The position numbers and the translations under genes are program-made. 64,000 nt of DNA from Bacteroidota bacterium. GTDB lineage: Bacteria; Bacteroidota; Bacteroidia; Sphingobacteriales; Sphingobacteriaceae. How positions within the stretch are numbered: the first letter of the stretch is position 1; each line of letters starts with the position of its first letter. Positions 18,850 through 27,230 of this stretch are shown here, piece after piece. Under the pieces are notes generated by a model, which was not told the DNA's origin, did not search any database, and worked only from the letters and a program-made list of their open reading frames with translations. The DNA is taken from NCBI GenBank assembly GCA_013286235.1, contig JABDGE010000008.1, positions 1 to 64,000 on the forward strand, in the 5' to 3' direction.

Positions 18850-20364
18850 TTAGCCGGTAACCGCCGTCTTCTCCTTAAACTTCATTGCCACCATTACGGC
18901 AACCACCAAAACTACCAGGGCGCTAAAAAAAGCTGTGATATGAAGGGCGTGCACAAAGGCCTCTTTCGCCAAGGTAAGCAAGGCTTGGTCGTGAAGTCTT
19001 GATGCCTGTACTACCGCACCCCCTATGGTACTTTTTACAGTTTCGATTTGGCGCGCGGTTAGGCCGGCAGGCATTTTGTTTGAGAGTTCGTTCCGGTAAA
19101 GGGCTGTCCAGGTACAACCTAACAAGGCAATGCCAAGCGAAGCGCCAAAAGTGGTGCTGGTTTCTGAAATACCCGCGGCAGCTCCGGCTTTGTTTGGCGG
19201 GGCCGATGCCACCACCCTATCTATACCCAATGTTACTGTTAAACCGCAGCCGCCTGAGATCAAAAAGGTAGATAATACCAATAACCAAAGCGAATTGTTG
19301 GTTAGCAGGCATAGCAGCAATATGCCGGCTGCCAGCACTGTTAGTCCAAAAGCAATCAGCCGGCCGCGGCTAAAATGCTTTACGGCAAAGGGCGCCATCA
19401 TACATAACAATACGCTTCCCAACGCCCCCGGGAGCATCCACAAACCAGCCGCAAATGGCGTGATGCCAATTACCGACTGCAAGTACTGCCCTACAAACAA
19501 AAACAAGCCTGCCCAGCTAAATAAGCCGATAAATAGCGCAGTTAGCGCGATGGAAAAGCCTTTTATTTTGAAAAGCTCCAGGTCAATCAGTGGGTGCCGT
19601 AATTTTTTTTGCCGTTTGATAAATAAAATGACCAATAAGATGCCTGCTGCTATCAGCAGGGCCGGGAATGCGCCGGGGCCATTTTGTGCGACCTGTTTGA
19701 TCCCATATATGGCCGCAAGCGTACCGAATATCAACAAGGCCGCGCTTAAGAGATCGATCGCTTTAGCCCCGTGATCTTTAAACTCGGGCAGTAAGGCCGG
19801 CGCAGCAGCTAACAGGATGAGTATAAGCGGCACGGGCATTAAAAATATGGAGCCCCACCAAAAATGGCTTAGCAAAAAGCCGCCGATAATAGGTCCCAGC
19901 ATCGTGCCTGCCGAAAAACAGGTGGTGTATAAACCCATCGCAAATGTGCGTTCGGTATCATTGTGAAACATGTTGCGAATAAGCGAAAGCACCGTCGGCA
20001 ATAAAGTCGCGCCGGCAATACCCATAATGGCCCGCGCAAAAATCAGCCAAAAGGCCGAAGGCGCGAAAGCCGCCAGCACCGAAGCGGCCGTAAAAGCGGA
20101 GGCCCCTGCCAGCAACATTTTTTTTAAACCGATCCTGTCGCCGAGCGAACCCATAACGATCAGCAAACCGGCCTCAAAAAAACCGAATATGTCGGTTATC
20201 CAAAGCAATTCGGAACTGCTGGGTTTTAACGCAGCACTTAAGACGGGCAAAGCGAGGTAGGTTACCGTCATGTCCATCGACACCAGCAAGGTCGGCACTA
20301 TCAATATCGTCAGTGCGATCCATTCGCGGCGGGTTGCCTTCTGGCTGGCAATTGTATCTATCAT
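18850..20364 (-). CDS. MFS multidrug efflux transporter, DHA2 (14-TMS, SmvA/QacA-like)
   Basis: A 504-residue protein with about 14 membrane helices. It has the DHA2 features SMDMTVTYLALPVLSAAL in helix 1, GSLGDRIGLKKML (motif A) between helices 2 and 3, and GPIIGGFLL (motif C) in helix 5. The family exports cationic dyes, quaternary ammonium compounds and other toxicants by proton antiport. It converges with the sensor kinase gene. A putative regulator is not adjacent. Confidence 0.85.
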   Translation of the reverse strand: MIDTIASQKATRREWIALTILIVPTLLVSMDMTVTYLALPVLSAALKPSSSELLWITDIFGFFEAGLLIVMGSLGDRIGLKKMLLAGASAFTAASVLAAFAPSAFWLIFARAIMGIAGATLLPTVLSLIRNMFHNDTERTFAMGLYTTCFSAGTMLGPIIGGFLLSHFWWGSIFLMPVPLILILLAAAPALLPEFKDHGAKAIDLLSAALLIFGTLAAIYGIKQVAQNGPGAFPALLIAAGILLVILFIKRQKKLRHPLIDLELFKIKGFSIALTALFIGLFSWAGLFLFVGQYLQSVIGITPFAAGLWMLPGALGSVLLCMMAPFAVKHFSRGRLIAFGLTVLAAGILLLCLLTNNSLWLLVLSTFLISGGCGLTVTLGIDRVVASAPPNKAGAAAGISETSTTFGASLGIALLGCTWTALYRNELSNKMPAGLTARQIETVKSTIGGAVVQASRLHDQALLTLAKEAFVHALHITAFFSALVVLVVAVMVAMKFKEKTAVTG

Positions 20365-20456
20365 ATCCGGCGGTTAATTTAACGTAAAAATAATTCGGGA
20401 CAAACAAAACTTAGGGGTGATTGGGCGACAATTTGAGGGGTAGATTTGACAACCGG

Positions 20457-20474
20457 GACGCGAAGTATCGCGTC
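20457..20474. repeat. GACGCGA-agta-TCGCGTC palindrome
   Basis: A perfect 7-bp inverted repeat around a 4-base loop, followed by TCTACG. It lies upstream of the C1-like peptidase gene. I recall very similar GAGACGCGATACTTCGCGTCTC elements in many Bacteroidota intergenic regions. No T tract follows it, so it does not look like an intrinsic terminator. Confidence 0.6.
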
Positions 20475-20585
20475 TCTACGCCGAAAAATCATTATAATAA
20501 CAAAATATACATTTTTAAACAGGCTCATAAAATACCGCTTTTTAATTTTATTATCTATTTTTAACCGTTTATTCCAATTGTACCA

Positions 20586-21710
20586 ATGAGAAAACTTTCC
20601 TTTTCGGCCTTAATCATCGTTTTGACTAAAATTTCCTTCGCGCAGGATATTGCACCGGCCACTATTGCTCAAATTCCCGCCGGAACGGTAAAATACCAGG
20701 GCGGAACGAACACCTGCTGGTCATTTTCAACCACCTCGATGATCGAAAGCGGTGAAATAAAAACTGCTCAAAAGGACATCGATCTTTCAGAGCTATACAC
20801 TGCGCGCAACCTGTTTATTGAAAAGGCTAAACGCTACATTTTATCAAATGGAACAACTTTATTTGAGGCAGGCGCGCTTTCGCATGATGCTTTGTTCGGA
20901 ATTGCAAAATATGGCGCCATACCGAATGAATTTTATTCGAGGGATAAAGGCGTAGCTTTTTCCGATAAATCGAATATTCAGCTCGACCAGATCCTAAAGA
21001 ATTACCTTGATTCTGTTTTGAAAACGAAGCCGATCGACCCTAACTGGCTCGCCGGCTTTATCAAAAAACATGATGCAATTGTTGGGACGCCGCCAACTGA
21101 TTTTACCTGGGAAGACAAGGACTATACTCCCCTGACCTTTGCGCAGGAAGTGTTAAACTTCAATCCCGACGATTATGTGACAATTACCTCCTTCACCCAT
21201 CATCCATTTTATAAAAACTTCGCGCTCGAAATACCCGATAATTATCTATTGGCCGAACCCTATCTTAATGTGCCTCTTGATGAACTGATCGGGATGGCGC
21301 GCAATACAATCGAAAAGGGATATTCGCTGGCGGTAGATGTCGACCTGAGTAATAATGGATGGAATTGCAATAAAAGCGGTTACGCCTTGTTCGAAAAAGA
21401 CAGGTTTAACCACGTCAGCAATCCCGACACTACCGAGATGGCTTACAGCCAGGCGCTAAGGCAGGAGCTGTTTGAGTCGTTGGTGACACAGGATGACCAC
21501 CTGATCCATGTAGTGGGCCTCGCCAAAAGTAAAAACGGGAAATTATTTTTCATTTTGAAAGACTCGCTCGGCCCGACGCCATTCAAGGGTTACGATTATA
21601 TATCCGAAAATTATTTTGGCATCAACGCCGTCAGCATAACCGTCCCCAAAAAGGCGCTTGATGCTAAATACCGCTCGCTCGCCGAAAGCGAACCGGGGAG
21701 GCCGTTGTAG
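20586..21710 (+). CDS. exported C1-family (papain/bleomycin hydrolase-like) peptidase
   Basis: The 374-residue protein has a signal peptide cut near residue 19-20 (ISFA-QD). Then comes KYQGGTNTCWSFSTTSM, giving the oxyanion Gln38 and catalytic Cys44, and later DDHLIHVVGLAKSKNG with His305. At the place of the papain Asn (NSWG) the sequence reads KDSLG, with Asp326. The length and the long insert between Cys and His match the bleomycin-hydrolase branch of C1. With Asn replaced by Asp it may be a slow or altered peptidase. It is monocistronic, with a 150-bp gap to the next gene. Confidence 0.75.
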   Translation: MRKLSFSALIIVLTKISFAQDIAPATIAQIPAGTVKYQGGTNTCWSFSTTSMIESGEIKTAQKDIDLSELYTARNLFIEKAKRYILSNGTTLFEAGALSHDALFGIAKYGAIPNEFYSRDKGVAFSDKSNIQLDQILKNYLDSVLKTKPIDPNWLAGFIKKHDAIVGTPPTDFTWEDKDYTPLTFAQEVLNFNPDDYVTITSFTHHPFYKNFALEIPDNYLLAEPYLNVPLDELIGMARNTIEKGYSLAVDVDLSNNGWNCNKSGYALFEKDRFNHVSNPDTTEMAYSQALRQELFESLVTQDDHLIHVVGLAKSKNGKLFFILKDSLGPTPFKGYDYISENYFGINAVSITVPKKALDAKYRSLAESEPGRPL

Positions 21711-21860
21711 TTACAATCAGCGAAATCAAATAAATCAGCTTTATCAATGGTTAGGACAATATTTGGCCTTATCAATCGCTATTATTAACTTTGTATTTCA
21801 AAGTACTTTAATATAGGAACGATGCCGTTAATCGTCATTTCATAAAACTCAGAATCGTAA

Positions 21861-22622
21861 ATGCCAAAATATTTTGCAGATAAAGCTTCTATCGTAAGGC
21901 AAATCTGGGGGAGTGCGGATACCGTGCTCTTTATTTTTGCCGGCGCTGCCGCCGAATTTGCTTTAAACAAAGCAGTGGACTGGCTTTACTTCACCGGCCG
22001 CCTGCCTGCCGACCCACTGGGCCGCTTGTTCTCCACGGTAGTTTACGCCCGCGAGATCATCTTTTCGGAGGAAGAGAAAGCTTTGGCTGCAATCGATCAA
22101 ATAACAGCAATTCATACGGCCGTAGAAAACAAACGGGAAAGTAAAATTCCCGACTGGGCTTACCGCGACGTATTATTTTTGCTGATCGACTATTCTATCC
22201 GCTCGTTTGAAATGCTGGAGCGAAAACTAACCGCGGAGGAATTGAATGAGGTTTTCGATGTCTTCAACCGGGTGGGGATCCGGATGAAACTAAAGGGCTT
22301 ACCTGCCTCTTTTGGAGCATGGCAACAAATGCGCAACAATCATTTGAGGGAGGACCTGATTCGGAGTGAATTTACCATCGACCTGTACCGGCAATACCAA
22401 AAACACCTTGGAAAAATCCGGTTTGCTATACTTAAACAAGTGCAGGTGAACCTTTCGCCGGATGAAGTTAACGAGTTGCTTGGTTTAAAAAAGGGCGCCT
22501 GGTTTGGTTTGTTGCTAAAAGCATACAAAATAAGCAAGCTCATTAAAGTGAATAAGCTATTAAAAGGCGCCCTGCTTCCCAACGCATACCGGGCACAAAT
22601 AAGGGGCCTGGATAATAAATAG
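21861..22622 (+). CDS. MpaB-family (DUF2236) putative haem-dependent oxygenase
   Basis: The 253-residue protein aligns by eye with the DUF2236 pattern: VLFIFAGAAAEFAL, then DPLGRLFSTVVYAREIIF, IHTAVENKR, PDWAYRDVLFLLIDYSIRSFEML and KLTAEELNEVFDVFNRVG. The family includes the fungal MpaB and latex-clearing LcpA enzymes, which are haem proteins, and many uncharacterised bacterial members. The His of IHTAV is a plausible ligand. Substrate and pathway are unknown, and the neighbours give no hint. Confidence 0.65.
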   Translation: MPKYFADKASIVRQIWGSADTVLFIFAGAAAEFALNKAVDWLYFTGRLPADPLGRLFSTVVYAREIIFSEEEKALAAIDQITAIHTAVENKRESKIPDWAYRDVLFLLIDYSIRSFEMLERKLTAEELNEVFDVFNRVGIRMKLKGLPASFGAWQQMRNNHLREDLIRSEFTIDLYRQYQKHLGKIRFAILKQVQVNLSPDEVNELLGLKKGAWFGLLLKAYKISKLIKVNKLLKGALLPNAYRAQIRGLDNK

Positions 22623-22728
22623 CGTCAAATAAAATAATCCGGCTCAAGCTATTGAACCCTGCGGTTTAATAACTTAAGCCGGACCTATTACCTTATGCTA
22701 AAACCGAAAGAAGTTTAGCACTTATTTC

Positions 22729-22938
22729 TCACCAGCCTGTGCCTTTTTTTGCAGTGCCGCTGCTGATATGTCCTTCAGCTGTAGCTTTACTCATGATAGC
22801 CGACATTTTATTACCCGCAGCGTCTTTTCCGCTGGCAATATAACGGCCTGATTTGATGTCGATAACCGGATCGATCATTGGTACATTTTTTTCTTTTGTT
22901 TTTACTGAGTATGCAGTAATTCCACCTGATGTTGCCAT
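22729..22938 (-). CDS. 69-residue protein resembling a cysteine-less zinc ribbon
   Basis: A compact protein with no cysteine and many Lys and Gly. Residues 10-15 (YSVKTK), 21 (M), 31-32 (GR) and 42-45 (GNKM) match by position the DUF5679 pattern YCVKCK...M...GR...CGTKM, with every Cys replaced. DUF5679 proteins are small zinc ribbons. If the match is right, this is a metal-free relative. It lies alone in a convergent spot after the MpaB-family gene. No Shine-Dalgarno site is visible. The gene call rests on coding character and a clean frame. Confidence 0.55.
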   Translation of the reverse strand: MATSGGITAYSVKTKEKNVPMIDPVIDIKSGRYIASGKDAAGNKMSAIMSKATAEGHISSGTAKKGTGW

Positions 22939-23172
22939 AATAAATTTTTTTAAGTGTTAACCAATTTAGGAAATAATTGTTTTTGAATTGTTTAGCTATT
23001 TGCGGCTACAAAAAGCTAAATATGGTGGCAAGATATATAATTATGTTTAACAAACAACACAGTTTATTTATTTGTTATTAACATCGTCATAAAATTTGAT
23101 ACATATAGGAAATTTGCAACTCTTAACAATAAGTATTAGCTTAACCCCTTGAAATTATTTGCCAATTAAAAA
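22939..23172. other. 234-bp divergent A/T-rich gap
   Basis: The region between the 69-residue protein and the small membrane protein has long A/T runs but no gene, clear repeat or exact TAnnTTTG box. It must carry both promoters. Confidence 0.4.
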
Positions 23173-23370
23173 ATGAGAAACCGCGATTCAAGCATACTTT
23201 ACCTCGTATTGGGGATTTATGCACTAATGATAAACTGGTATTATAATCATAACCTTATCTTATTACTTTTTGCCTGGATATTCTGGCCCTTATACCTGAT
23301 CTACGAATTGCTCACAGGCGGACTGGCCGGAGGGATGTGGAAAGAAATACCTCTCTCCTACTTCAAATAA
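23173..23370 (+). CDS. small membrane protein, two helices
   Basis: A 65-residue protein, MRNRDSSILYLVLGIYALM..., with two hydrophobic helices (about 8-25 and 27-48) joined by WYYNHN, and a GGLAGGMW tail. I do not recognise a named family. It stands alone with 140-bp gaps. The frame has normal codon use and an amphipathic charge pattern, so I consider it real. Confidence 0.55.
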   Translation: MRNRDSSILYLVLGIYALMINWYYNHNLILLLFAWIFWPLYLIYELLTGGLAGGMWKEIPLSYFK

Positions 23371-23530
23371 ATTTCCTGGTTATTCGTTTCCCTATTAATT
23401 CACCAGGCGCAACCTGGTAGCGCCACTATTAACCCGCTTGTTAAGGCCTAAGTGTTAAATTGTGTAAAAAAAGCAATACCGGTTATATGATTACAAGCTA
23501 AAAATCGTTCTTTTGCAAAACATATCAAAT

Positions 23531-24064
23531 ATGAATAAACTTTCACTTATTGTTGCTCTCTTACTGGCGGTCTTGTTACTTCAGAAATGCAAAAAGGATA
23601 CTTTTACCGAAACAGCTACTTCAGACAATACGCTTTTTGCCCTTGTTAATGATAGTACCTGGAACGCCGACACCATAAATGCTTCGTTGACGTACACGGC
23701 TGCTACCCACACCAAGGTTTTTACCTGTACAGGAATTGCCGACAACAAAGAGGTTAATATCCAGGTTACCCAAACCGACGCCGTCAACACGGCCGGGATA
23801 CCTTTGCTAACCTACAACTCAAACGGTGGATCAAACAATTTTTCTTATTACACCTCCGAGTTAACGGGTGGAAAAGTAACCTGGTACGAACAGGGCACTG
23901 TTGCAGCAGGTTCAGGCACCCTAACGTTTACCGCCGTCGATTCAGTAAAACACCAGGTTAGCGGAATATTTTCCTTCATTTCCGAAATACCGGCAACCGT
24001 TACTGATTTCCAGGTCCAGGCCGGCGCTTTCAATAATCTTCCCTATACTTTTGTAAGTCAGTAA
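23531..24064 (+). CDS. DUF6252-like lipoprotein
   Basis: I start at the ATG at 23531 (MNKLSLIVALLLAVLLLQKC), which places the hydrophobic signal at the N-terminus and a lipobox-like LLQKC. The ATG at 23513 would add six residues. The mature part (about 155 residues) is a beta-rich domain rich in Thr, Asn and Val with FALVNDSTWNAD near its start and the end GAFNNLPY. That matches the DUF6252 group of Bacteroidota surface or periplasmic lipoproteins of unknown role. A strong terminator follows. Confidence 0.65.
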   Translation: MNKLSLIVALLLAVLLLQKCKKDTFTETATSDNTLFALVNDSTWNADTINASLTYTAATHTKVFTCTGIADNKEVNIQVTQTDAVNTAGIPLLTYNSNGGSNNFSYYTSELTGGKVTWYEQGTVAAGSGTLTFTAVDSVKHQVSGIFSFISEIPATVTDFQVQAGAFNNLPYTFVSQ

Positions 24065-24093
24065 AAGCTTATTCAATTTGAATAGAAATTCGA

Positions 24094-24136
24094 ACAAAAG
24101 GATGGCATCGGCAAAATGCCATCCTTTTGTTTTTTT
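24094..24136 (+). terminator. intrinsic terminator of the lipoprotein gene
   Basis: A perfect 15-bp stem (24094-24108 with 24116-24130, ACAAAAGGATGGCAT and its complement), a 7-base loop and a run of seven T from 24130. It is the clearest rho-independent terminator in the window. Confidence 0.9.
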
Positions 24137-24268
24137 CCTGAGAGGCCTTAATCGGAGGTAACGATGGGGAATCGCTTTTATAATAGCCGGTAGCTTAAGC
24201 GCGTGTAATTGAGGACGACGGCGGCGTATCTAATCGCCGAGGCCTTTTCGGCGGTATTTGAGTGAGGG

Positions 24269-24330
24269 GACTCCTCCGGAGTCTATTTGCTCTTTGTTTT
24301 TTCTATAAACTGGTTACCCCTCCGGGGTTT
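24269..24330 (+). repeat. double-palindrome repeat (GACTCC...GGAGTC, TTTTCTATAAAC, CCCC..GGGG)
   Basis: The unit has palindrome GACTCCTCCGGAGTC (24269-24283), a spacer with TTTTTTCTATAAACTGG, and palindrome ACCCCTCCGGGGT (24316-24328). A reverse-oriented copy with the same architecture lies at 44986-45048. The 24137-24542 gap holds no gene that I can support. Confidence 0.7.
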
Positions 24331-24404
24331 AAAAATCGAACACAGCGGATATCGTATTTCTGGAAAAGCGTCGTGTTTTTTAAAGCCGCTGATTTTTTAC
24401 AGAA

Positions 24405-24481
24405 CACAGAGAAGTCAACGAGAACGGAGGGAGAAAATTGAGTTTTTATATGGAGATATTTTTAAACGCGATTCACTGGAC
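24405..24481 (+). repeat. GAGAACGGAGG-type repeat, left copy
   Basis: The unit runs from a CAGAGAAGTCAACGAGAACG motif to AAACGCGATTCACTG. A second copy at 25137-25211 has the same ends, so the pair flanks the GmhB-like gene as direct repeats. A third, inverted core lies at 54361-54402. Confidence 0.55.
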
Positions 24482-24518
24482 GGTAAAGGGCAGCGGGCAA
24501 CCCCTTTTTCAAATTTAT

Positions 24519-24526
24519 TAGCTTTG
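24519..24526 (+). promoter_or_regulatory. -7 box for the GmhB-like gene
   Basis: TAGCTTTG, an exact TAnnTTTG match, 17 bases before the ATG at 24543. There is no clear -33 element. Confidence 0.45.
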
Positions 24527-24542
24527 CCAAAATTTACATTGA

Positions 24543-25034
24543 ATGCAGGGGAAGAATAAGGCTGTTTTTTTAGACCGGGATGGGGTGCTCAACCGCGAAT
24601 TGGGTGATTATGTTTGCCGTTTTGAGGACTTTGAAGTGCTGGACAATTTCCAGGCATTGAAGATATTGCAGGATAAAGGCTACCTGCTGCTGGTGGCAAC
24701 CAACCAGGGGGGCCTGGCGAAAGGATGGTACACGGAAGATGAGCTCGGAAAAATGCACTGCCATTTGAAAAAAGTTTACGGCGACCGTGGGGTAACGATC
24801 ACCGATTTTTATTATTGCCCTCACCATCCGGACCATACGGGCGACTGCGATTGCCGCAAACCGAAGCCGGGTTTATTGCTTCGGGGAATTGCCGACTACA
24901 ACCTTGATCCTGAAAGCTCTTATTTTATAGGCGACCGCGAAAGGGATATGGAGGCGGCTGCGGGAGCCGGGGTTAAAGGTATTCTTATCGATAGCGATCA
25001 GCCTTTGATGGAGGTCGTTAGTTTAATAGATTAA
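24543..25034 (+). CDS. gmhB: HAD-IIIA phosphatase, heptose 1,7-bisphosphate phosphatase-like
   Basis: The 163-residue protein has the HAD motifs FLDRDGVLN (residues 9-17), TNQGGLAKG, KPKPG and FIGDRERDM, plus the zinc loop CPHHPDHTGDCDC that is typical of GmhB/HisB-N. GmhB removes the C7 phosphate in the ADP-heptose branch of lipopolysaccharide inner-core synthesis. Other heptose genes are not adjacent, so a related sugar-phosphate substrate is possible. A paralogous domain forms the N-terminal half of HisB at 33279. Confidence 0.8.
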   Translation: MQGKNKAVFLDRDGVLNRELGDYVCRFEDFEVLDNFQALKILQDKGYLLLVATNQGGLAKGWYTEDELGKMHCHLKKVYGDRGVTITDFYYCPHHPDHTGDCDCRKPKPGLLLRGIADYNLDPESSYFIGDRERDMEAAAGAGVKGILIDSDQPLMEVVSLID

Positions 25035-25136
25035 GATTGCTGTTTACCGGACTGCTATCATTTGCCAGGAAATTGACTTTTAGAACTACAGGCAGCGTAA
25101 ACATCAGTCTTTAGAACAGATAGCGTACGTTTAAGG

Positions 25137-25211
25137 ACTCGGAGGAGGCGCAGAGAACACGGAGGAAAAATTTGTACTTTCAGAAATAACTTCAAACGCG
25201 ATTTCACTGAG
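25137..25211 (+). repeat. GAGAACACGGAGG-type repeat, right copy
   Basis: The unit CGGAGGAGGCGCAGAGAACA through AAACGCGATTTCACTG matches the copy at 24405-24481. The rest of the gap 25035-25310 shows no gene. Confidence 0.55.
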
Positions 25212-25310
25212 ATCATTCGACGGCCGCTTTAATATTCATGTAGAGAATAATATCTTTACAGGCTTTAAAACAATTAAGGCACGCCTGATTAACCCGTCCA
25301 AACAACCAAA

Positions 25311-27044
25311 GTGAACGCCAAACGCTATTTAAATAACCTGGATTCGCTCATCGCAGCATGCATCGGCTTTTATGTCATCCACTTGTTTACCAGCTATAGC
25401 GGCGTTGGTATCTCGCCCGATTCAATCATGTACGCCAGCACGGCAACCAATATGCAAGCCCACGGCTCGCTGCTCACCTTCAACAAACACCCGCTCACAT
25501 TTTTCCCTGTTTTCTACCCATTTTTCCTCGGAATTATACAATTTATATCGCGAGTCGATCCTGTTAAGGCCGGCGCACTCATTGATGCGTTTTTGTTTGG
25601 CGGGGTGGTATTCACCAGTGGCTGGATCATATCTCAATTTATCACCAACTCAAAGATCTGGACCTGGGCCAGGCTACAGAAGATCAGCATATTTCGCGGC
25701 CGGCGGGTTTTGTTTTTGGTCGCGGGGATATTGCTTGTAAATTTATTGGCCGCTTTTAAGCTTACCTACAAGGTTGTTATTCCCGACGATTTACTTTGGC
25801 TGGGTCTAAAAACGACCATCGGCTCAACACTTTGCTGGTTTCTAATCATTACAATAATTGAAGTGGTCGCGTTTGCGGTAAGCTCGAGTTATAAAAGGAT
25901 CATACTTGCCGCCATCATATTAAGTCCGGGCTTACTCGAAGTTTATACCTATCTATGGTCCGAGACGCTTTTTATTTTCGAGATCCTGCTGTTTATCATT
26001 GCTTACCGCCGTTACCAGCTTAGCCACACGCTAAAAACATTGTTAGTGGCTGGAGTCATTACGGCCATTGCCTGTATTACCCGTTATGTGGGCATTACTA
26101 TTATCGGCACCGGGGGTTTATTGCTGTTGCTCGATGATCAACTCCCCTGGAAAAAAAAGATCGGCCACATCCTGTTCTACGGCGCAATCTCGTCCTGCCT
26201 GCTTGCTGCCAACCTTATATTAAATAGCACAGCCACCGGCTTGAGCACCGGCACCCGCGAGCCCTCCATTACGCCATTTTCCGAAAACCTGTACTATATC
26301 GGCACCGTGATATGCGATTGGGGCGCGCTAAGCAACAAAGTATACCCCTATGCCATCCCAATCGCCGCTTTTATATTCCTGGCCCTTATTGTCGTGTTAC
26401 TTTGGAAAGCGTTCAAAGGGAAGATCGATCGCGCCGAGAACATTGTTATCGCATTTGCCATCGTGTATGGGCTGTTTATCCTGATTTGGGCGAGTATACA
26501 GCGTTTTGAACGCATCAACAGCCGCTTGCTGGCGCCCATGTTTATCGTGCTCCTTATTGCCTGTACCAGTTGGGTGCCCGATGTGCTGAAGCTGGTAAAA
26601 TCGAAATTAAAATATTTCCTCGCCGGCCTCACGGTCGTCCTTATGCTGGCCTTTGAGTTCGCCACCTACCAGGTAGACTGGCAGCGTTATGACGATGAAG
26701 GCGATTATGGTGTCCCCGGCTACAGCGACGACGACTGGAATAAATCGGAGTTTGTGGTCTATTTAAAACAACATAAAAAACTTTACAAACCGGGTGTGCC
26801 CATTTATACCGATGCTGATGAAGCCGTCTATCTGTTTACCGGCATGTCGTCCACCCTTGTTCCGCACAAATTTTTCAAAGCCGATGTGCAAAAGTTTTAT
26901 GCGGTAAAACGGTTTTATCTCATCTGGTTTAACACCCTCAGCAACCCAGAAATTCTAAGCTTGCAGGATATCATGAAAAATAAAAAGCTGGTAAAAATTG
27001 GTACGGCGAAAGAGGGGGAGATTTATTATTGCGATGAACCTTGA
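25311..27044 (+). CDS. polytopic membrane protein, glycosyltransferase family 39-like
   Basis: A GTG-initiated, 577-residue protein with about 11 membrane helices followed by a soluble C-terminal part of about 130 residues. The first loop reads YSGVGISPDSIMYASTATNM, comparable to the acidic (D/E)-x-Y loop of GT39/ArnT-type transferases. The C-terminal domain contains YTDADEAVYLF. These features suggest a lipid-linked-sugar-dependent transferase acting at the periplasmic face, but no full family motif is present. It stands alone. Confidence 0.5.
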   Translation: MNAKRYLNNLDSLIAACIGFYVIHLFTSYSGVGISPDSIMYASTATNMQAHGSLLTFNKHPLTFFPVFYPFFLGIIQFISRVDPVKAGALIDAFLFGGVVFTSGWIISQFITNSKIWTWARLQKISIFRGRRVLFLVAGILLVNLLAAFKLTYKVVIPDDLLWLGLKTTIGSTLCWFLIITIIEVVAFAVSSSYKRIILAAIILSPGLLEVYTYLWSETLFIFEILLFIIAYRRYQLSHTLKTLLVAGVITAIACITRYVGITIIGTGGLLLLLDDQLPWKKKIGHILFYGAISSCLLAANLILNSTATGLSTGTREPSITPFSENLYYIGTVICDWGALSNKVYPYAIPIAAFIFLALIVVLLWKAFKGKIDRAENIVIAFAIVYGLFILIWASIQRFERINSRLLAPMFIVLLIACTSWVPDVLKLVKSKLKYFLAGLTVVLMLAFEFATYQVDWQRYDDEGDYGVPGYSDDDWNKSEFVVYLKQHKKLYKPGVPIYTDADEAVYLFTGMSSTLVPHKFFKADVQKFYAVKRFYLIWFNTLSNPEILSLQDIMKNKKLVKIGTAKEGEIYYCDEP

Positions 27045-27230
27045 TGCAAGTTCGGCATGTGTTTAACACCGCGTTCGCGTCACGTCTCGCCGGCCAGTGC
27101 AGTTTCCCCCGGGCAGGGAGGGGTTTAGTCCGCTGTTTTAATTCCCTAAATCGTACTGCCTCGGCCAAAAAAAGTGCAATTTGTTGATTCACAGGCTTTT
27201 ACCAATGTCACTGTATTTCCCCAAATGCCC

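Noticed and set aside
19130-19774. A 214-codon plus-strand frame
   Set aside because: It is antisense to the MFS transporter, has no family features, and the minus-strand gene has 14 clear membrane helices.
24287-24559. A 90-codon frame before the GmhB-like gene
   Set aside because: It runs through the double-palindrome repeat and the GAGAAC repeat and shows no coding character.
27045-27230. CCCCCGGGCAGGGAGGGG as a further copy of the his-operon palindrome
   Set aside because: It lacks the CGCTGG core and the stem is not complementary.
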